Notes: generated by a model from the letters alone, not told the origin. Positions 1 to 9,871 are shown, counted from the stretch's first letter. The stretch is DNA of 64,000 bases from an uncultured Bacteroidota bacterium (GCA_902594745.1 CACJNF010000002.1:62001-126000); one strand, 5' to 3'. Numbers and translations: made by a program.

Positions 1-627
1 GTCAAAATCTGTATAATTATTTATTGATTTAATACAGCCGGCATTATTTAAAATATCACTTGAACTACTTGATGTCACGCCAATTACACTAATGCCAGCA
101 TTTACTGCAGCACCAACCCCTTCAATAGAATCTTCAAAAATTATGCAATCATCCTTTTTTAAGTTAAATCTAATTACAGTCTTATCGAACATTTCAGGAT
201 TGGGTTTTCCAAAACTTACTTCATCACCACATATAATACTGTCAAATAAATCATGAACACCTAATTCATTTAGAGTAAGAGTCACATTTTTTCTAATTGC
301 ATTACTAGCTAATCCTACTAGAATTTTTTTTGATTTTAAGTCAAAAATAAACTCTAGAAAACCTTCAATTGGCTTAATATTTCCTTTGTATATTTTTCTA
401 AAGATAACTTCTTTATCATCACTCATTTTTTTTAACTCATCTATGGAATAAATATCTCCATATACAGCTTTCATTAAATCAAGTGTTCCCCCTCCCTTAT
501 ATCTTTTTAGTTTTTCAGAATAATCATCAACTTTATTTTCCTCAAAAAATATTTGCCATGCATCATGATGGTAGGGTAAACTATCAACGATAGTTCCATC
601 CATATCAAATATTACCCCTTTTATCAT
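1..627 (-). CDS. HAD-superfamily hydrolase (beta-phosphoglucomutase-like), 3' end outside window
   Basis: Open from an ATG at 627 to the window edge (209 residues), so the C-terminus is missing. It is a cytoplasmic haloacid dehalogenase subfamily IA phosphatase or phosphomutase. Motif I is DMDGT with nucleophile Asp8 and acid/base Asp10; motif II is Ser108 (LASNA); motif III is Lys141 (GKPNPE); motif IV is Glu165-Asp166 (FEDSIEG). The helical cap between about residues 16 and 85 fits the beta-phosphoglucomutase/sugar-phosphatase branch. It is divergent from the TIM-barrel gene that starts 50 bases away. The substrate cannot be read from the sequence; a sugar phosphate is the family-level expectation. 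Confidence 0.85.
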   Translation of the reverse strand, partial: MIKGVIFDMDGTIVDSLPYHHDAWQIFFEENKVDDYSEKLKRYKGGGTLDLMKAVYGDIYSIDELKKMSDDKEVIFRKIYKGNIKPIEGFLEFIFDLKSKKILVGLASNAIRKNVTLTLNELGVHDLFDSIICGDEVSFGKPNPEMFDKTVIRFNLKKDDCIIFEDSIEGVGAAVNAGISVIGVTSSSSSDILNNAGCIKSINNYTDFD

Positions 628-677
628 TTTGTATTTAAAAAATTATAATTTATTTTAAATAAAAATATGAAACCACT

Positions 678-1577
678 ATGAACTCAAGAAGGAACTTTAT
701 AAAAAAATCATCATTAATTACTCTTGGAGCACTAAACTATAATTTTTCTCCAATTATAAAAGATATTAATGGTATAGATATTTCAGTTATCACATATTCA
801 TTTAATCCAGGTGTTGAGGATATGAACGTAATTATCCAAAATTGTATAGATACAGGTTCTGATAACATTGAACTAATGGGTAATCATATTGAAAGATCAA
901 TGGGTATGCCTAGATCGAGTAGGTCACATGCTGAATGGAGGGCCAATATATCTATGAAGGAATTTAAGAATGTAAAAAAACAATTTCAAGATCAAGGAAT
1001 AAATATTTTTGCTTATAAGCCTTACTGTATGAATCCAAATAATAAAGATGAAGAAATTGAATATGCTATGAAAGCTACAAAAGCACTAGGTGCAGAATAC
1101 GTTATGTCTGAACTTACTTCTGAAGAAAATACTAAGAGAATATCTCACTATGCTGAAAAGAATAATGTTAATGTTGGTTATCATGCTCATCTTCAAGCAT
1201 CTGATACTGCATGGGATTTTTCACTTAATGATTCAAAAAATAATTTTATTAATCTTGATATTGGACATTATATTGCAGCAGGTAAAAAAAATACCAAAGA
1301 AACATTATTGAAGTTTATTGAAAATAATTATGCTAGAATATGTAGTCTTCACCTAAAGGATAGACAGTATGCAAAAACCTTAAATGTTATTGCAACAGAT
1401 AATCAAGTTTGGGGTGAAGGTGATACTCCTATTACTGAAGTTTTAAGACTAGTAAGAGATAATTCCTATAAATTTACTTCTACTATTGAGTTGGAATATA
1501 GAATTCCAGAGGGTTCAAATAGAGTTAAAGAAGTGATAAAGTGCTATGATTATTGTAAGCAGGCACTTATTTCATAA
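678..1577 (+). CDS. Tat-exported sugar phosphate isomerase/epimerase-like TIM barrel protein
   Basis: 299 residues starting at an ATG. The N-terminus reads SRRNFIKK (Arg4-Arg5) and then a hydrophobic stretch, a good twin-arginine signal, so the enzyme is probably exported folded. The rest looks like the xylose isomerase-like/AP endonuclease 2 TIM barrel: His169 and His171 (GYHAHLQ), Asp194 and His197 (NLDIGH), HLKDR at 225-229 and Glu271/Glu273 (IELEY) are plausible metal ligands. Such periplasmic proteins in Bacteroidota often act on sugars, keto-sugars or cyclitols. Four bases separate it from the TonB-dependent receptor downstream, so the two are probably one operon and may share a substrate. 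The substrate is unknown. Confidence 0.8.
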   Translation: MNSRRNFIKKSSLITLGALNYNFSPIIKDINGIDISVITYSFNPGVEDMNVIIQNCIDTGSDNIELMGNHIERSMGMPRSSRSHAEWRANISMKEFKNVKKQFQDQGINIFAYKPYCMNPNNKDEEIEYAMKATKALGAEYVMSELTSEENTKRISHYAEKNNVNVGYHAHLQASDTAWDFSLNDSKNNFINLDIGHYIAAGKKNTKETLLKFIENNYARICSLHLKDRQYAKTLNVIATDNQVWGEGDTPITEVLRLVRDNSYKFTSTIELEYRIPEGSNRVKEVIKCYDYCKQALIS

Positions 1578-1581
1578 CTAA

Positions 1582-3921
1582 ATGTATAAGCTACATTTAA
1601 CCTATGTATTCTTGATACTTACCTCAAGTATATTTTCTCAAAATTTTGGAAGTTTAACAGGTAAGGTAATTGATAATGAAACTGGTTCCCCTCTAGAAGG
1701 GGCAACAATTAGAGTTGAAGATTCAAATTTTTTTGCAATCTCAGATCAAAATGGGTTTTTTCAAATATTAGATCTGCCAACAACAAGTTATAATATAACA
1801 GCAAGTTTTATCGGTTTTAAATCTCAAACAAAATTTAATATAATTGTTAAATCGGTTGGAAATCAAAGTTTAGACTATACTTTAAATCCGTTATCAGATA
1901 TACTTGATGAAGTTATCCTAACAGAGTCTCCTTTTAAGACTTCAATTGAGACTCCATTATCAACTCAAACATTTTCTGCAGTTGAAATTGAGACATATCC
2001 TGGAGGTAACAACGATATTACAAGAGTAATACAAAGTCTTCCTGGTATATCTCCATCTGTAGGAGGTTTTAGAAACGATATTATAATAAGGGGTGGAGGA
2101 CCAAACGAAACTGTATACTATATAGATGGAATTGAAATACCAAACATTAATCATTTTTCTACTCAAGGTAGTTCAGGAGGTCCTGTTGGATTAGTAAATA
2201 TTTCATTTATTAAAGATGTAACTCTTTCAACATCATCATTTGGAGCAGAATATGATAATGCTTTGTCAGGAGTATTGTCGTTTATTCAAAAGGATGCAAA
2301 TCCAGATAGATTCTCTGGTAACTTTAGAATAGGATCAAGTGAAGCTGGAATAACATTTGAAGGACCTTTGAATGAAAAAACTTCATTTATATTTTCTGTA
2401 AGAAGAAGCTACTTACAATTTTTATTTAAAGCCTTTGGATTTTCTTTCCTTCCAGATTATTGGGATTATCAAATGAAAATAAGCCATAAAATAGATGACT
2501 ATAATTTCATAAATTTTATAGGAATTGGTTCAATTGATAAATTAACTGTAAATGAACCAGATGAATATGATTTTGAGAACCAATCAACTATTGAGCAAAT
2601 ACCAATTATTAATCAAAATACAAGGACATTTGGTGTATCATGGAAAAGAATTTACAAACAAAATAATGGTTTCTTTAACTTATCAATAAGTACCAATAGA
2701 CTTAAAAATGATTTTGAAAGATTCCAAGATAACGTAAATAAAAGTGATAAAGTTTATTCTAATATTTCGCTAGAAGAAGAGACAAAATTTAGATTTATAA
2801 GTAGTCAAAACTTTAATGATTATAAATTTTCAATAGGTGGTAATGTTCAATACTCAAATTACTCTAATAATACTTTATACCCTTTCTACGAAATAAACTA
2901 TAATACTTCTATTGATTTAATTAAATATGGCTTTTTTGCAAAGTCAAATAGAAGATTTTTTAATGATAGATTAGGGGTTTCACTAGGAATAAGAGTTGAT
3001 CAAGATAATTTTACTATAGATAATAATTTATTTAAAAACTTTTCACCTCGAATGGCATTATCATGGTCTATTTCTCAGGATAATAGTTGGAAACTTAATT
3101 TTGCAACTGGAAGATATTTTAAGATACCAACATACACAATACTTGGATTCAAGGATCTTAATAATAATTTTATTAACAATGACTCTAAATACACAAGAAG
3201 TGATCACCTTGTTTTTGGAATAGAGTATAATAACTCAGAATCATCTAGATTCTCTATTGAAGCCTTCAATAAAAAATACTTTAACTATCCAATATCTGTT
3301 AACGATATGGTTTCACTTGCAAATAAAGGAGGTGACTTTGAAGTTTTAGGTAATGAGAATGTATCTACATCAGGAAGAGGTAGATCATATGGAATTGAAT
3401 TTTTATATCAACAAAAGCTTAAAAACAATTTTTATGGAATACTTTCTTATACATTTTTTTACAGTAAATTTTCAGGATTTGATCAAGTTTTCCTTCCCTC
3501 TGTATGGGATAATAGGAATTTAGTTTCATTCACTGGTGGTTATAAATTGAAAAAAAATTGGGAGTTTAGCTCAAAACTTAGATTTACTGATAAAACTCCT
3601 TATGCTCCTGTTAATACTCTATTGAGTAGTCAATCTTATCCAGAAATAGTTTTTGATTATTCTCAGCTTGGTAATTATTATCTCGATCCATTCCTTAAAC
3701 TTGATGTAAGAATTGATAAAAGATGGAACTTTAAAACCACATCTATGAATTTTTATATTGATATTGAGAATCTATTACTAAATGAAATTCCAGTTCCTCC
3801 TGAATATGGACTCGAGAGAGATAAAAATCAGAATATATTATTTCCTAGAAATTTAATTGAGGTTGAAAGTGATAATAGAAACTCTATAATACCTAGTATA
3901 GGTTTTGTTTTTGATTTTTAA
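1582..3921 (+). CDS. TonB-dependent outer-membrane receptor with N-terminal carboxypeptidase-like domain
   Basis: 779 residues. A Sec signal peptide (about 1-19, ending IFSQ) leads into a carboxypeptidase regulatory-like beta-sandwich (about 23-90, LTGKVIDNETGSPLEGA), a plug domain (about 120-235, with IIIRGGGPNETVYYIDGIE) and a beta-barrel to the C-terminus, which ends in an aromatic residue (FVFDF) as outer-membrane barrels do. It would import a ligand with energy from a TonB-ExbB-ExbD complex; an ExbB/ExbD operon lies at 36569-38919. No SusD partner is adjacent, so this is not a classical polysaccharide locus. Its stop codon overlaps that of the convergent acyl-CoA dehydrogenase (TTAA at 3918-3921). 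The ligand is unknown. Confidence 0.9.
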   Translation: MYKLHLTYVFLILTSSIFSQNFGSLTGKVIDNETGSPLEGATIRVEDSNFFAISDQNGFFQILDLPTTSYNITASFIGFKSQTKFNIIVKSVGNQSLDYTLNPLSDILDEVILTESPFKTSIETPLSTQTFSAVEIETYPGGNNDITRVIQSLPGISPSVGGFRNDIIIRGGGPNETVYYIDGIEIPNINHFSTQGSSGGPVGLVNISFIKDVTLSTSSFGAEYDNALSGVLSFIQKDANPDRFSGNFRIGSSEAGITFEGPLNEKTSFIFSVRRSYLQFLFKAFGFSFLPDYWDYQMKISHKIDDYNFINFIGIGSIDKLTVNEPDEYDFENQSTIEQIPIINQNTRTFGVSWKRIYKQNNGFFNLSISTNRLKNDFERFQDNVNKSDKVYSNISLEEETKFRFISSQNFNDYKFSIGGNVQYSNYSNNTLYPFYEINYNTSIDLIKYGFFAKSNRRFFNDRLGVSLGIRVDQDNFTIDNNLFKNFSPRMALSWSISQDNSWKLNFATGRYFKIPTYTILGFKDLNNNFINNDSKYTRSDHLVFGIEYNNSESSRFSIEAFNKKYFNYPISVNDMVSLANKGGDFEVLGNENVSTSGRGRSYGIEFLYQQKLKNNFYGILSYTFFYSKFSGFDQVFLPSVWDNRNLVSFTGGYKLKKNWEFSSKLRFTDKTPYAPVNTLLSSQSYPEIVFDYSQLGNYYLDPFLKLDVRIDKRWNFKTTSMNFYIDIENLLLNEIPVPPEYGLERDKNQNILFPRNLIEVESDNRNSIIPSIGFVFDF

Positions 3922-5090
3922 AAGGCATTATGGCCTGTAATTTCATTACCAAGAATTAATAGATGAATATCATGAGTACCTTCATATGTTATAACAGACT
4001 CAAGATTCATCATATGTCTCATAATACTAAAATCTCCAGTAATACCCATACCTCCTAATACTTGCCTTGCCTCTCGAGCAATATTTATTGCCATATCAAC
4101 ATTATTTCTTTTCGCTAGAGAAATTTGTGCCGAAGTTGCTTTATCTTCATTTTTTAGCTTGCCAAGTTTCCATGATAAAAGTTGAGCTTTTGTAATCTCA
4201 GTTAACATTTCCGCAAGTTTTTTTTGTTGAAGTTGTTTCGCTGCAATAGGTTTTCCAAATTGTATTCTTTCTAATGAGTATTTTAAGGCAGTATTATAGC
4301 AATCCATAGCAACACCAATTGCCCCCCATGAAATTCCATATCTCGCAGAGTCCAAACACATTAATGGAGCTCCAAGTCCTGATTTTCCAGGTAAGATATT
4401 TTTCTTAGGAACTCTTACGTTATCAAATATAAGTTCTCCTGTTGAGGATGCTCTAAGTGACCATTTATTATGAGTTTCAGGAGTAGTAAATCCATCCATA
4501 CCTCTTTCAACAATTAGACCATGAATCCTCTTATTCTCATCTTTAGCCCACACTACAGCAATATCTGCAAATGGAGAATTTGAAATCCACATTTTTGATC
4601 CATTCAGTATTACATCATCACCATCACTTTTAAAATTTGATATCATTCCACTAGGGTTTGAACCATGATCTGGCTCTGTTAAACCAAAGCATCCCATGAT
4701 TTCACCAGTTGCAAGTTTAGGTAAGTATTTTTCCTTTTGCTCATCACTTCCAAATTTCCATATTGGATACATAACTAATGAGGACTGAACAGATGCTGTA
4801 GATCTAATTCCACTGTCGCCTCTTTCAATTTCTTGCATCATAATCCCGTAGCTTATTTGATCAAGTCCAGCACCACCATATTTTTCAGGAATATAAGGTC
4901 CAAAGGCACCTATTTCTCCAAGCTCTTTGATAAGATGGCTTGGAAACTCAGCCTTTTGAGCATACTCTTCAATAATTGGGCTAACTGATTTTGAAACCCA
5001 TTGCCTAGTTGATTCTCTTATAAGCTTATGTTCTTCAGATAGAAGCTCATCAATATTGTAAAAATCTGGAGAGGTAAAACTTTCATTCAT
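3918..5090 (-). CDS. acyl-CoA dehydrogenase, glutaryl-CoA dehydrogenase type
   Basis: 390 residues from the ATG at 5090; a reading from a TTG at 5111 adds only seven residues and is not preferred. FAD-dependent enzyme of lysine/tryptophan degradation that oxidises and decarboxylates glutaryl-CoA to crotonyl-CoA. Supporting motifs are CFGLTEPDHGSNP (FAD contact), the KMWISNSP segment, and the catalytic glutamate in TYEGTHDIH (Glu370), a signature of the glutaryl-CoA branch. It lies downstream of rpsP-rimM on the same strand. A perfect Bacteroidetes -7 box, TATTTTTG, sits at 5109-5116 on the minus strand, but the nearest upstream TTG is only 13 bases away, so a separate promoter is possible but unproven. 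Confidence 0.9.
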   Translation of the reverse strand: MNESFTSPDFYNIDELLSEEHKLIRESTRQWVSKSVSPIIEEYAQKAEFPSHLIKELGEIGAFGPYIPEKYGGAGLDQISYGIMMQEIERGDSGIRSTASVQSSLVMYPIWKFGSDEQKEKYLPKLATGEIMGCFGLTEPDHGSNPSGMISNFKSDGDDVILNGSKMWISNSPFADIAVVWAKDENKRIHGLIVERGMDGFTTPETHNKWSLRASSTGELIFDNVRVPKKNILPGKSGLGAPLMCLDSARYGISWGAIGVAMDCYNTALKYSLERIQFGKPIAAKQLQQKKLAEMLTEITKAQLLSWKLGKLKNEDKATSAQISLAKRNNVDMAINIAREARQVLGGMGITGDFSIMRHMMNLESVITYEGTHDIHLLILGNEITGHNAF

Positions 5091-5132
5091 AATTTGGAAC
5101 TTATATAACAAAAATATGAATTAAATATTCAA

Positions 5133-5648
5133 TTATATAATTTCTAAAAGTCCATCGGGTATAACTATGTGAATTGACTTTTTTTCTTTATCTATTTTTT
5201 CAATAAAATCATCATGTATTGGTACCATAAATTTTTTGTCATTAATTAATATTTCAAAAACAGGTTGGGGAAGTTTATCATTAATATTAACAATCTTACC
5301 AATCTTTTGGGAATCTTTAAATACGATGAAATTCAATAGTTCATTGTAAAAAAAACTTTCTTCATCTTTGAAGCTAGAGTGTTTTTTATCTAAATAAACA
5401 TTTTTTAAAATTACTTCAGAAGCTTCTTTATCGTTATTTAACTCTTGTAATTTTAAAATAATTGAATTATCAGTTGAAGAAGTTATATCATCTACTTTAA
5501 AAGGGACAAGACATTTATCAATATCAATAAATATAAAGTCAATATCTAGATTTCCTTTAAGATTTGATGATAATAGATTTACCTTAATTGAACCCTTGTA
5601 ACCATGTTTTGAAACTACAGTTCCAATTTTAACATGATTTGTATCCAT
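5133..5648 (-). CDS. rimM: 16S rRNA processing / ribosome maturation factor RimM
   Basis: 171 residues, ATG start. RimM binds ribosomal protein S19 in the head of the 30S subunit and assists its assembly. The N-terminal RimM barrel covers about residues 5-88 (GTVVSKHGYKGSIKVNLL) and the PRC-barrel about 100-168 (FIVFKDSQKIGKIVNIND, then QPVFEI and MVPIHDDFIEKID). Usual length for the family. It follows rpsP by 8 bases on the minus strand, the classical rpsP-rimM pairing, although trmD and rplS are not next to it here. Confidence 0.93.
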   Translation of the reverse strand: MDTNHVKIGTVVSKHGYKGSIKVNLLSSNLKGNLDIDFIFIDIDKCLVPFKVDDITSSTDNSIILKLQELNNDKEASEVILKNVYLDKKHSSFKDEESFFYNELLNFIVFKDSQKIGKIVNINDKLPQPVFEILINDKKFMVPIHDDFIEKIDKEKKSIHIVIPDGLLEII

Positions 5649-5656
5649 AAAATTTA

Positions 5657-6256
5657 TTATTTATCCTCTTCAGCAGGAGCTTCATCAGCAGGAGCCTCTT
5701 CAGCAGGAGCTTCATCAGCAGGAGCCTCTTCAGCAGGAGCCTCTTCAGCAGGAGCCTCTTCAGCAGGAGCTTCATCAGCAGGAGCTTCTTTAGCTTTGGC
5801 TTCCTCTTTAGCCTTAGATTCTTCTAATTTTTTCTTTCTATATTCTTCTTCTCTTTCTCTTGACTCTTTTTTATTTGATTCAAGGGCTGCGTTAACATCT
5901 TCAATTTTCTTTTGAATTTTAGCGCTCTTTTCTTTCATCCACTTATCAAATCTTTTCTTTGCTTCAGCTTCTGTGAAAGCGCCTCTCTTTACACCTCCAT
6001 CGAGATGTTTTTTAAGAAGAACACCAGAGTAAGATAATATTGCCTTGGCAGTATTTGTTGGTTGTGCACCTTTTCCTAACCAAGAAATTGCAGAATCAAA
6101 ATTTAAGTCAATTGTTGCTGGGGATGTAGTAGGGTCATATGTACCAATTTTTTCTAGGTATTTGCCATCCCTCTTAGATCTAGCATCTGCTGCTACTATC
6201 CAATAAAAAGGCTTGCCCTTTTTCCCGTGTCTTTGTAATCTAATTTTTACTGCCAT
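5657..6256 (-). CDS. rpsP: 30S ribosomal protein S16 with long acidic repeat tail
   Basis: 199 residues, ATG start. The first 80 or so residues are a normal S16 (MAVKIRLQRHGKKGKPFYWI at the N-terminus), which binds 16S rRNA in the 30S body. E. coli S16 is about 82 residues, so more than half of this protein is extension: a basic then Lys/Glu-rich helical stretch (about 95-156, likely extended helix or coiled coil) and eight tandem EAPA(D/E) pentapeptides at residues 157-196. Extended S16 proteins are known in Bacteroidota; the long pentapeptide array is the unusual part. A small hairpin lies just upstream at 6270-6284. First gene of the rpsP-rimM operon. Confidence 0.95.
   Translation of the reverse strand: MAVKIRLQRHGKKGKPFYWIVAADARSKRDGKYLEKIGTYDPTTSPATIDLNFDSAISWLGKGAQPTNTAKAILSYSGVLLKKHLDGGVKRGAFTEAEAKKRFDKWMKEKSAKIQKKIEDVNAALESNKKESREREEEYRKKKLEESKAKEEAKAKEAPADEAPAEEAPAEEAPAEEAPADEAPAEEAPADEAPAEEDK
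5669..5788 (-). repeat. tandem 15-bp repeat, 8 copies, inside rpsP
   Basis: Eight in-frame 15-base units encode EAPA followed by Asp or Glu. Two unit versions alternate irregularly and differ at three positions: one carries GAT GAA (plus-strand form gcaggagcttcatca), the other GAA GAG (gcaggagcctcttca). The near-identity of copies at the DNA level, not just the protein level, suggests recent expansion by slippage or unequal recombination, so copy number may vary between strains. Confidence 0.95.
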
Positions 6257-6269
6257 AATTTTAATATTT

Positions 6270-6284
6270 TGGGTTCACGACCCA
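6270..6284 (-). promoter_or_regulatory. small hairpin in the rpsP leader
   Basis: An inverted repeat TGGGT-TCACG-ACCCA (5-bp stem, 5-base loop) ends 13 bases before the rpsP start codon. It is one of the few G/C-rich spots in an otherwise AT-only 187-base gap. It could be a translation-control element for S16 synthesis or a weak chance hairpin. No known leader family was matched with confidence. Confidence 0.3.
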
Positions 6285-6443
6285 GGTTACTAATTTTTGA
6301 AAGCAAATTTAACAAAATATATCATACCTAATAATCTTTAATAAAGTTCTATAAGTATTTATCAATTAATAATAAGGTAAATAATTGGTATATTTTTTTA
6401 TTTAGATATGTATTTGATTAATTTTGAGTTTAAAATTTATTAG

Positions 6444-7100
6444 ATGGATTATTCAAAAGAATTTAAGAAATATGCTACAAAACATCATGGTGTAAGCTCT
6501 ACATACTACGATAAGATTATTAGTAGTATGACTCCTTACATTATTGAAGAGAGACAATTAAATGTAGCCCAGATGGATGTTTTTTCGAGATTAATGATGG
6601 ATAGAATTATGTTTTTAGGAACTGCTATTACAGATAGCGTTGCCAACGTTATTCAGGCTCAATTACTTTTCTTGCAGAGTACAGATTCATCAAGAGATAT
6701 CCAAATGTATATCAATTCTCCTGGTGGTGGAGTTTATGCAGGCCTTGGAATATATGATACAATGCAATACATAAAGCCAGATGTTGCTACAATTTGTACT
6801 GGCTGTGCTGCATCTATGGCTGCAGTTCTTCTATGTGCAGGAAAGAAAGGAAAAAGATCTGCACTAAAACACTCAAGAGTTATGATACACCAGCCTTTAG
6901 GTGGAGTTTCTGGTCAAGCAGCTGATATTGAAATTACAGCAAGGGAAATTCTTAAGCTTAAAGACGAATTATATAAGATTATATCAAAACATACTGGCCA
7001 AACTTTTAAAAAGGTAAATGCAGATAGTGATAGAGACTATTGGATGAAAGCAGATGAAGCTCATAAATATGGTATGGTTGATGAAGTACTAAACAAATAA
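6444..7100 (+). CDS. clpP: ATP-dependent Clp protease proteolytic subunit
   Basis: 218 residues, ATG start. Serine peptidase that forms the 14-subunit barrel and degrades substrates fed by ClpX. The catalytic triad is visible: Ser124 (GCAASMAAV), His149 (MIHQPLGG) and Asp198 (DRDYWM). The oxyanion glycine motif NSPGGGV is at about 91-97. The N-terminal extension (about 30 residues) is somewhat longer than in E. coli, as is common in Bacteroidota. It is one base upstream of clpX, so the two are co-transcribed. A weak promoter-like arrangement (TTG at 6385-6387 and TGTATTTG at 6409-6416) lies upstream. Confidence 0.97.
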   Translation: MDYSKEFKKYATKHHGVSSTYYDKIISSMTPYIIEERQLNVAQMDVFSRLMMDRIMFLGTAITDSVANVIQAQLLFLQSTDSSRDIQMYINSPGGGVYAGLGIYDTMQYIKPDVATICTGCAASMAAVLLCAGKKGKRSALKHSRVMIHQPLGGVSGQAADIEITAREILKLKDELYKIISKHTGQTFKKVNADSDRDYWMKADEAHKYGMVDEVLNK

Positions 7101-7101
7101 T

Positions 7102-8331
7102 ATGAGTGAAGAAGAAATCTTATGTTCTTTTTGTGGTAGGTCAAAATCTCAGACAAAATTATTAATAGCAGGTTTAGATGCTCATATATGCGATATATGT
7201 ATATCTCAAGCAGATATGATCCTTAAAGATGATGAGTCTAGTAAAGATCCATCTGATTATGCTGTTGAGCTTAAACCTCCCAAGGAAATTAAAAAATTCC
7301 TAGATCTTCACGTTATCGGTCAAGAAGATGCAAAAAAAACCTTATCAGTAGCAGTTTATAATCATTATAAAAGAATTAATCAGAAACATTTACAAGAAGA
7401 AATTGAAATACAAAAAAGTAATTTAATTCTGGTTGGACCTACAGGTACAGGTAAAACTCTTCTAGCTCAAACTATATCAAAATTTTTAAATGTACCTATT
7501 GCAATTGTTGATGCTACAGTTCTTACTGAAGCTGGCTATGTTGGTGAAGATGTTGAAAGTATTTTAAGTAAACTTCTTCAGGCTGCTGATTATGATGTTG
7601 ACAAAGCTCAAAATGGAATTGTTTTTATAGACGAAATTGATAAGATTGCAAGAAAAAGTGATAATCCCTCTATCACTAGAGATGTTTCAGGTGAAGGAGT
7701 TCAACAAGCTTTACTTAAATTACTTGAAGGAACTACTGTAAATGTTCCACCCAAAGGAGGAAGAAAACATCCAGACCAAAAATTCATAGAGGTTGACACA
7801 TCTAATATTCTTTTTATTGCAGGTGGTGCTTTTGATGGAATTGAAAAAATAATTAGAACTAGATTAAATCTTCAATCTATTGGATTTAAACCTGCAAATG
7901 AAAAAGTAATTAATGAAAATGAAGAGAATCTTTTAAAATATATAAATCCCCATGATATAAGATCATATGGGCTAATACCAGAAATCATTGGAAGATTACC
8001 TGTTATGTGTCACTTAAACCCTTTAACAAAAGATGCTTTAAGAGATATTATGACAATTCCAAAAAATGCCTTGATTAAGCAATATACCAGACTATTTGAA
8101 ATGGATGATATTAACTTTTCAATTAGTCCAGGTGCAATTGACTATATAGTGGACAAGGCATATGAATTTAAGTTAGGTGCGAGAGGTTTAAGAACGCTAT
8201 GTGAAGCAATTTTAAATGATGCTATGTTTAATTTACCAAGTTCTGGAGAGAACGAATTAAAAATCACAAAGCTTTATGCGGATGAAAAGCTTCAAAAAAT
8301 TGATCTATCCTACTTAAAAGCAGTTTCCTAA
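7102..8331 (+). CDS. clpX: ATP-dependent Clp protease ATP-binding subunit ClpX
   Basis: 409 residues, ATG start. AAA+ unfoldase that recognises tagged substrates and threads them into ClpP. The N-terminal zinc-binding domain uses Cys8, Cys11, Cys30 and Cys33. Walker A is GPTGTGKT at 112-119, the pore loop is in AGYVGED (144-150) and Walker B is IVFIDEID (173-180). Normal length. It follows clpP with one base between. The gene ends in a four-base overlap (CTAA, 8328-8331) with the stop codon of the convergent GH3-family gene. Confidence 0.97.
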   Translation: MSEEEILCSFCGRSKSQTKLLIAGLDAHICDICISQADMILKDDESSKDPSDYAVELKPPKEIKKFLDLHVIGQEDAKKTLSVAVYNHYKRINQKHLQEEIEIQKSNLILVGPTGTGKTLLAQTISKFLNVPIAIVDATVLTEAGYVGEDVESILSKLLQAADYDVDKAQNGIVFIDEIDKIARKSDNPSITRDVSGEGVQQALLKLLEGTTVNVPPKGGRKHPDQKFIEVDTSNILFIAGGAFDGIEKIIRTRLNLQSIGFKPANEKVINENEENLLKYINPHDIRSYGLIPEIIGRLPVMCHLNPLTKDALRDIMTIPKNALIKQYTRLFEMDDINFSISPGAIDYIVDKAYEFKLGARGLRTLCEAILNDAMFNLPSSGENELKITKLYADEKLQKIDLSYLKAVS

Positions 8332-9830
8332 TTCATAGAAATTAATTCTTCAATAAACTCTCTTGAATTTGATAATCTTGGAATTTTATTCTGTCCTCCA
8401 AGCTTATTCTTAGATGAAAGCCAATCATAAAAAAGATTCTTTCTAGCAACAATTAATTTTGGTAGCTCAAGTGTTGAACTTTTATATCTCTTTGCTTCAT
8501 AATCAGAATTCAGACTTTGAAGATTTAGATCAAGTATTTCCATAAATTTATTAAGATCATCAGGCTGTTTATCAAACTCAATTATCCACTCATGTGAGCC
8601 TTTAGTCTTACTGCCCATAAAAACTGGGCCTACCGTGTAGTCAGATATTGAAGACTTTGTTAACTCAGAAGTTAAGGATAACGCCTTTTCTGCATTCTCA
8701 ATTACCAGTTCTTCACCAAAAACATTTATAAAATGTTTTGTCCTCCCTGTTATCTTAATTCTGAATGGATTCAAGCAAGTGAACTTAACTGTATCACCTA
8801 TTTTATATCTCCACAGACCAGAATTTGTTGTTATTACCATTGCATAATTTACATTCAGTTTAACATCAGCTAATGAAACAATTTCTTGCTCTAACCCGTT
8901 AGCTGGATAAAATTCGTAGAATATACCGTAGTCTAACATAAGTAGTAGTTCACTTGATTCATTTTGATCTTGAATGGCAAAAAATCCTTCAGAGGCATTA
9001 TAAATTTCAAAATATTTGAAATCTTTTGATGGAAATAATTTTTTGTAGAGGTATTTATAAGGCTCGAAACTTACTCCTCCATGGAAATAAACTTCACAAT
9101 CATTCCAAATATCAATAATGTTGTTTCTTCCAGTTTTTTCAATTACTTTTTGAAGTAGAGATAACATCCAAGAAGGAACACCTGCAAAGCTTGTCACTTT
9201 TTGACTTAAAGATTCATTTATTATTGCTTCAACTTTTTGTTCCCACTCCGGAATTAATGAAACTTTTGAACTAGGTGTGCTGCTTAGTTCAGCCCAAAAA
9301 GGTAAGTTATCAATCATAATAGCAGATAAATCTCCATAATAGCTACTATTATTTTCATAGATATCCTTTGATCCTCCTAGTCTTAAACACTTTCCTGCAA
9401 GTAATTGTGAATTTATATTATTATTAAAGTACAACGACAGCATATCTTTTCCAGCCTTGTAATGACAATCTTCCAAAGACTCAAAACTTATTGGGATAAA
9501 TTTACTTTTAGCGTTAGTTGTTCCACTTGATTTTGCAAACCATTTTATAGAAGTTCTCCAAAATATGTTTTGCTCACCTTTTCTATTCCTTTCAATATCA
9601 TCGTATATATCTTCATATGATACAATTGGAACTCTTTCTTTAAAATCATTATAAGATGCTATTGTTTTAAAATCATTCTTTTTTCCAATTTCAGTATCAA
9701 TAGAATAAACGACAAGTTTTCTAAGAACCTCTTGTTGTACTTCTATTGGATAGTCTTTAAATAATTCTATTTGACTTATCCTTCTTTTTAAAAAAAAGGA
9801 TGCAACAGAATTAAAAATTGGAATTGGCAT
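8328..9830 (-). CDS. GH3 family acyl-adenylate / amide synthetase-like protein
   Basis: 500 residues, ATG start. Recognised as the bacterial branch of the GH3 (auxin-responsive promoter) family by overall pattern: [20 protein letters not shown] near residue 95-115 is the phosphate-binding AMP-ligase motif, and [17 protein letters not shown] and [11 protein letters not shown] are family-like. Plant GH3 proteins conjugate amino acids to hormones through an acyl-adenylate. The bacterial substrate is not known; a carboxylic acid plus an amine is the family inference. No signal peptide or membrane segment, so cytoplasmic. Common in Bacteroidota genomes. Stop codon shared with clpX. Confidence 0.85.
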   Translation of the reverse strand: MPIPIFNSVASFFLKRRISQIELFKDYPIEVQQEVLRKLVVYSIDTEIGKKNDFKTIASYNDFKERVPIVSYEDIYDDIERNRKGEQNIFWRTSIKWFAKSSGTTNAKSKFIPISFESLEDCHYKAGKDMLSLYFNNNINSQLLAGKCLRLGGSKDIYENNSSYYGDLSAIMIDNLPFWAELSSTPSSKVSLIPEWEQKVEAIINESLSQKVTSFAGVPSWMLSLLQKVIEKTGRNNIIDIWNDCEVYFHGGVSFEPYKYLYKKLFPSKDFKYFEIYNASEGFFAIQDQNESSELLLMLDYGIFYEFYPANGLEQEIVSLADVKLNVNYAMVITTNSGLWRYKIGDTVKFTCLNPFRIKITGRTKHFINVFGEELVIENAEKALSLTSELTKSSISDYTVGPVFMGSKTKGSHEWIIEFDKQPDDLNKFMEILDLNLQSLNSDYEAKRYKSSTLELPKLIVARKNLFYDWLSSKNKLGGQNKIPRLSNSREFIEELISMN

Positions 9831-9871
9831 GGATTACATATATTTAGCATAAAAATAGTAAACAAAAAATT

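Noticed and set aside
5091..5111. Seven-residue N-terminal extension of glutaryl-CoA dehydrogenase from a TTG
   Set aside because: The ATG at 5090 gives the family-like N-terminus; the extension overlaps the predicted -7 box.
5669..5788. CRISPR-like array
   Set aside because: The 15-base units are contiguous, without spacers, in frame, and encode a protein tail.
5634..5915. 93-residue Ser/Ala/Gly repeat protein on the plus strand
   Set aside because: It is the antisense shadow of the rpsP tail repeat and has no promoter or homologue pattern.
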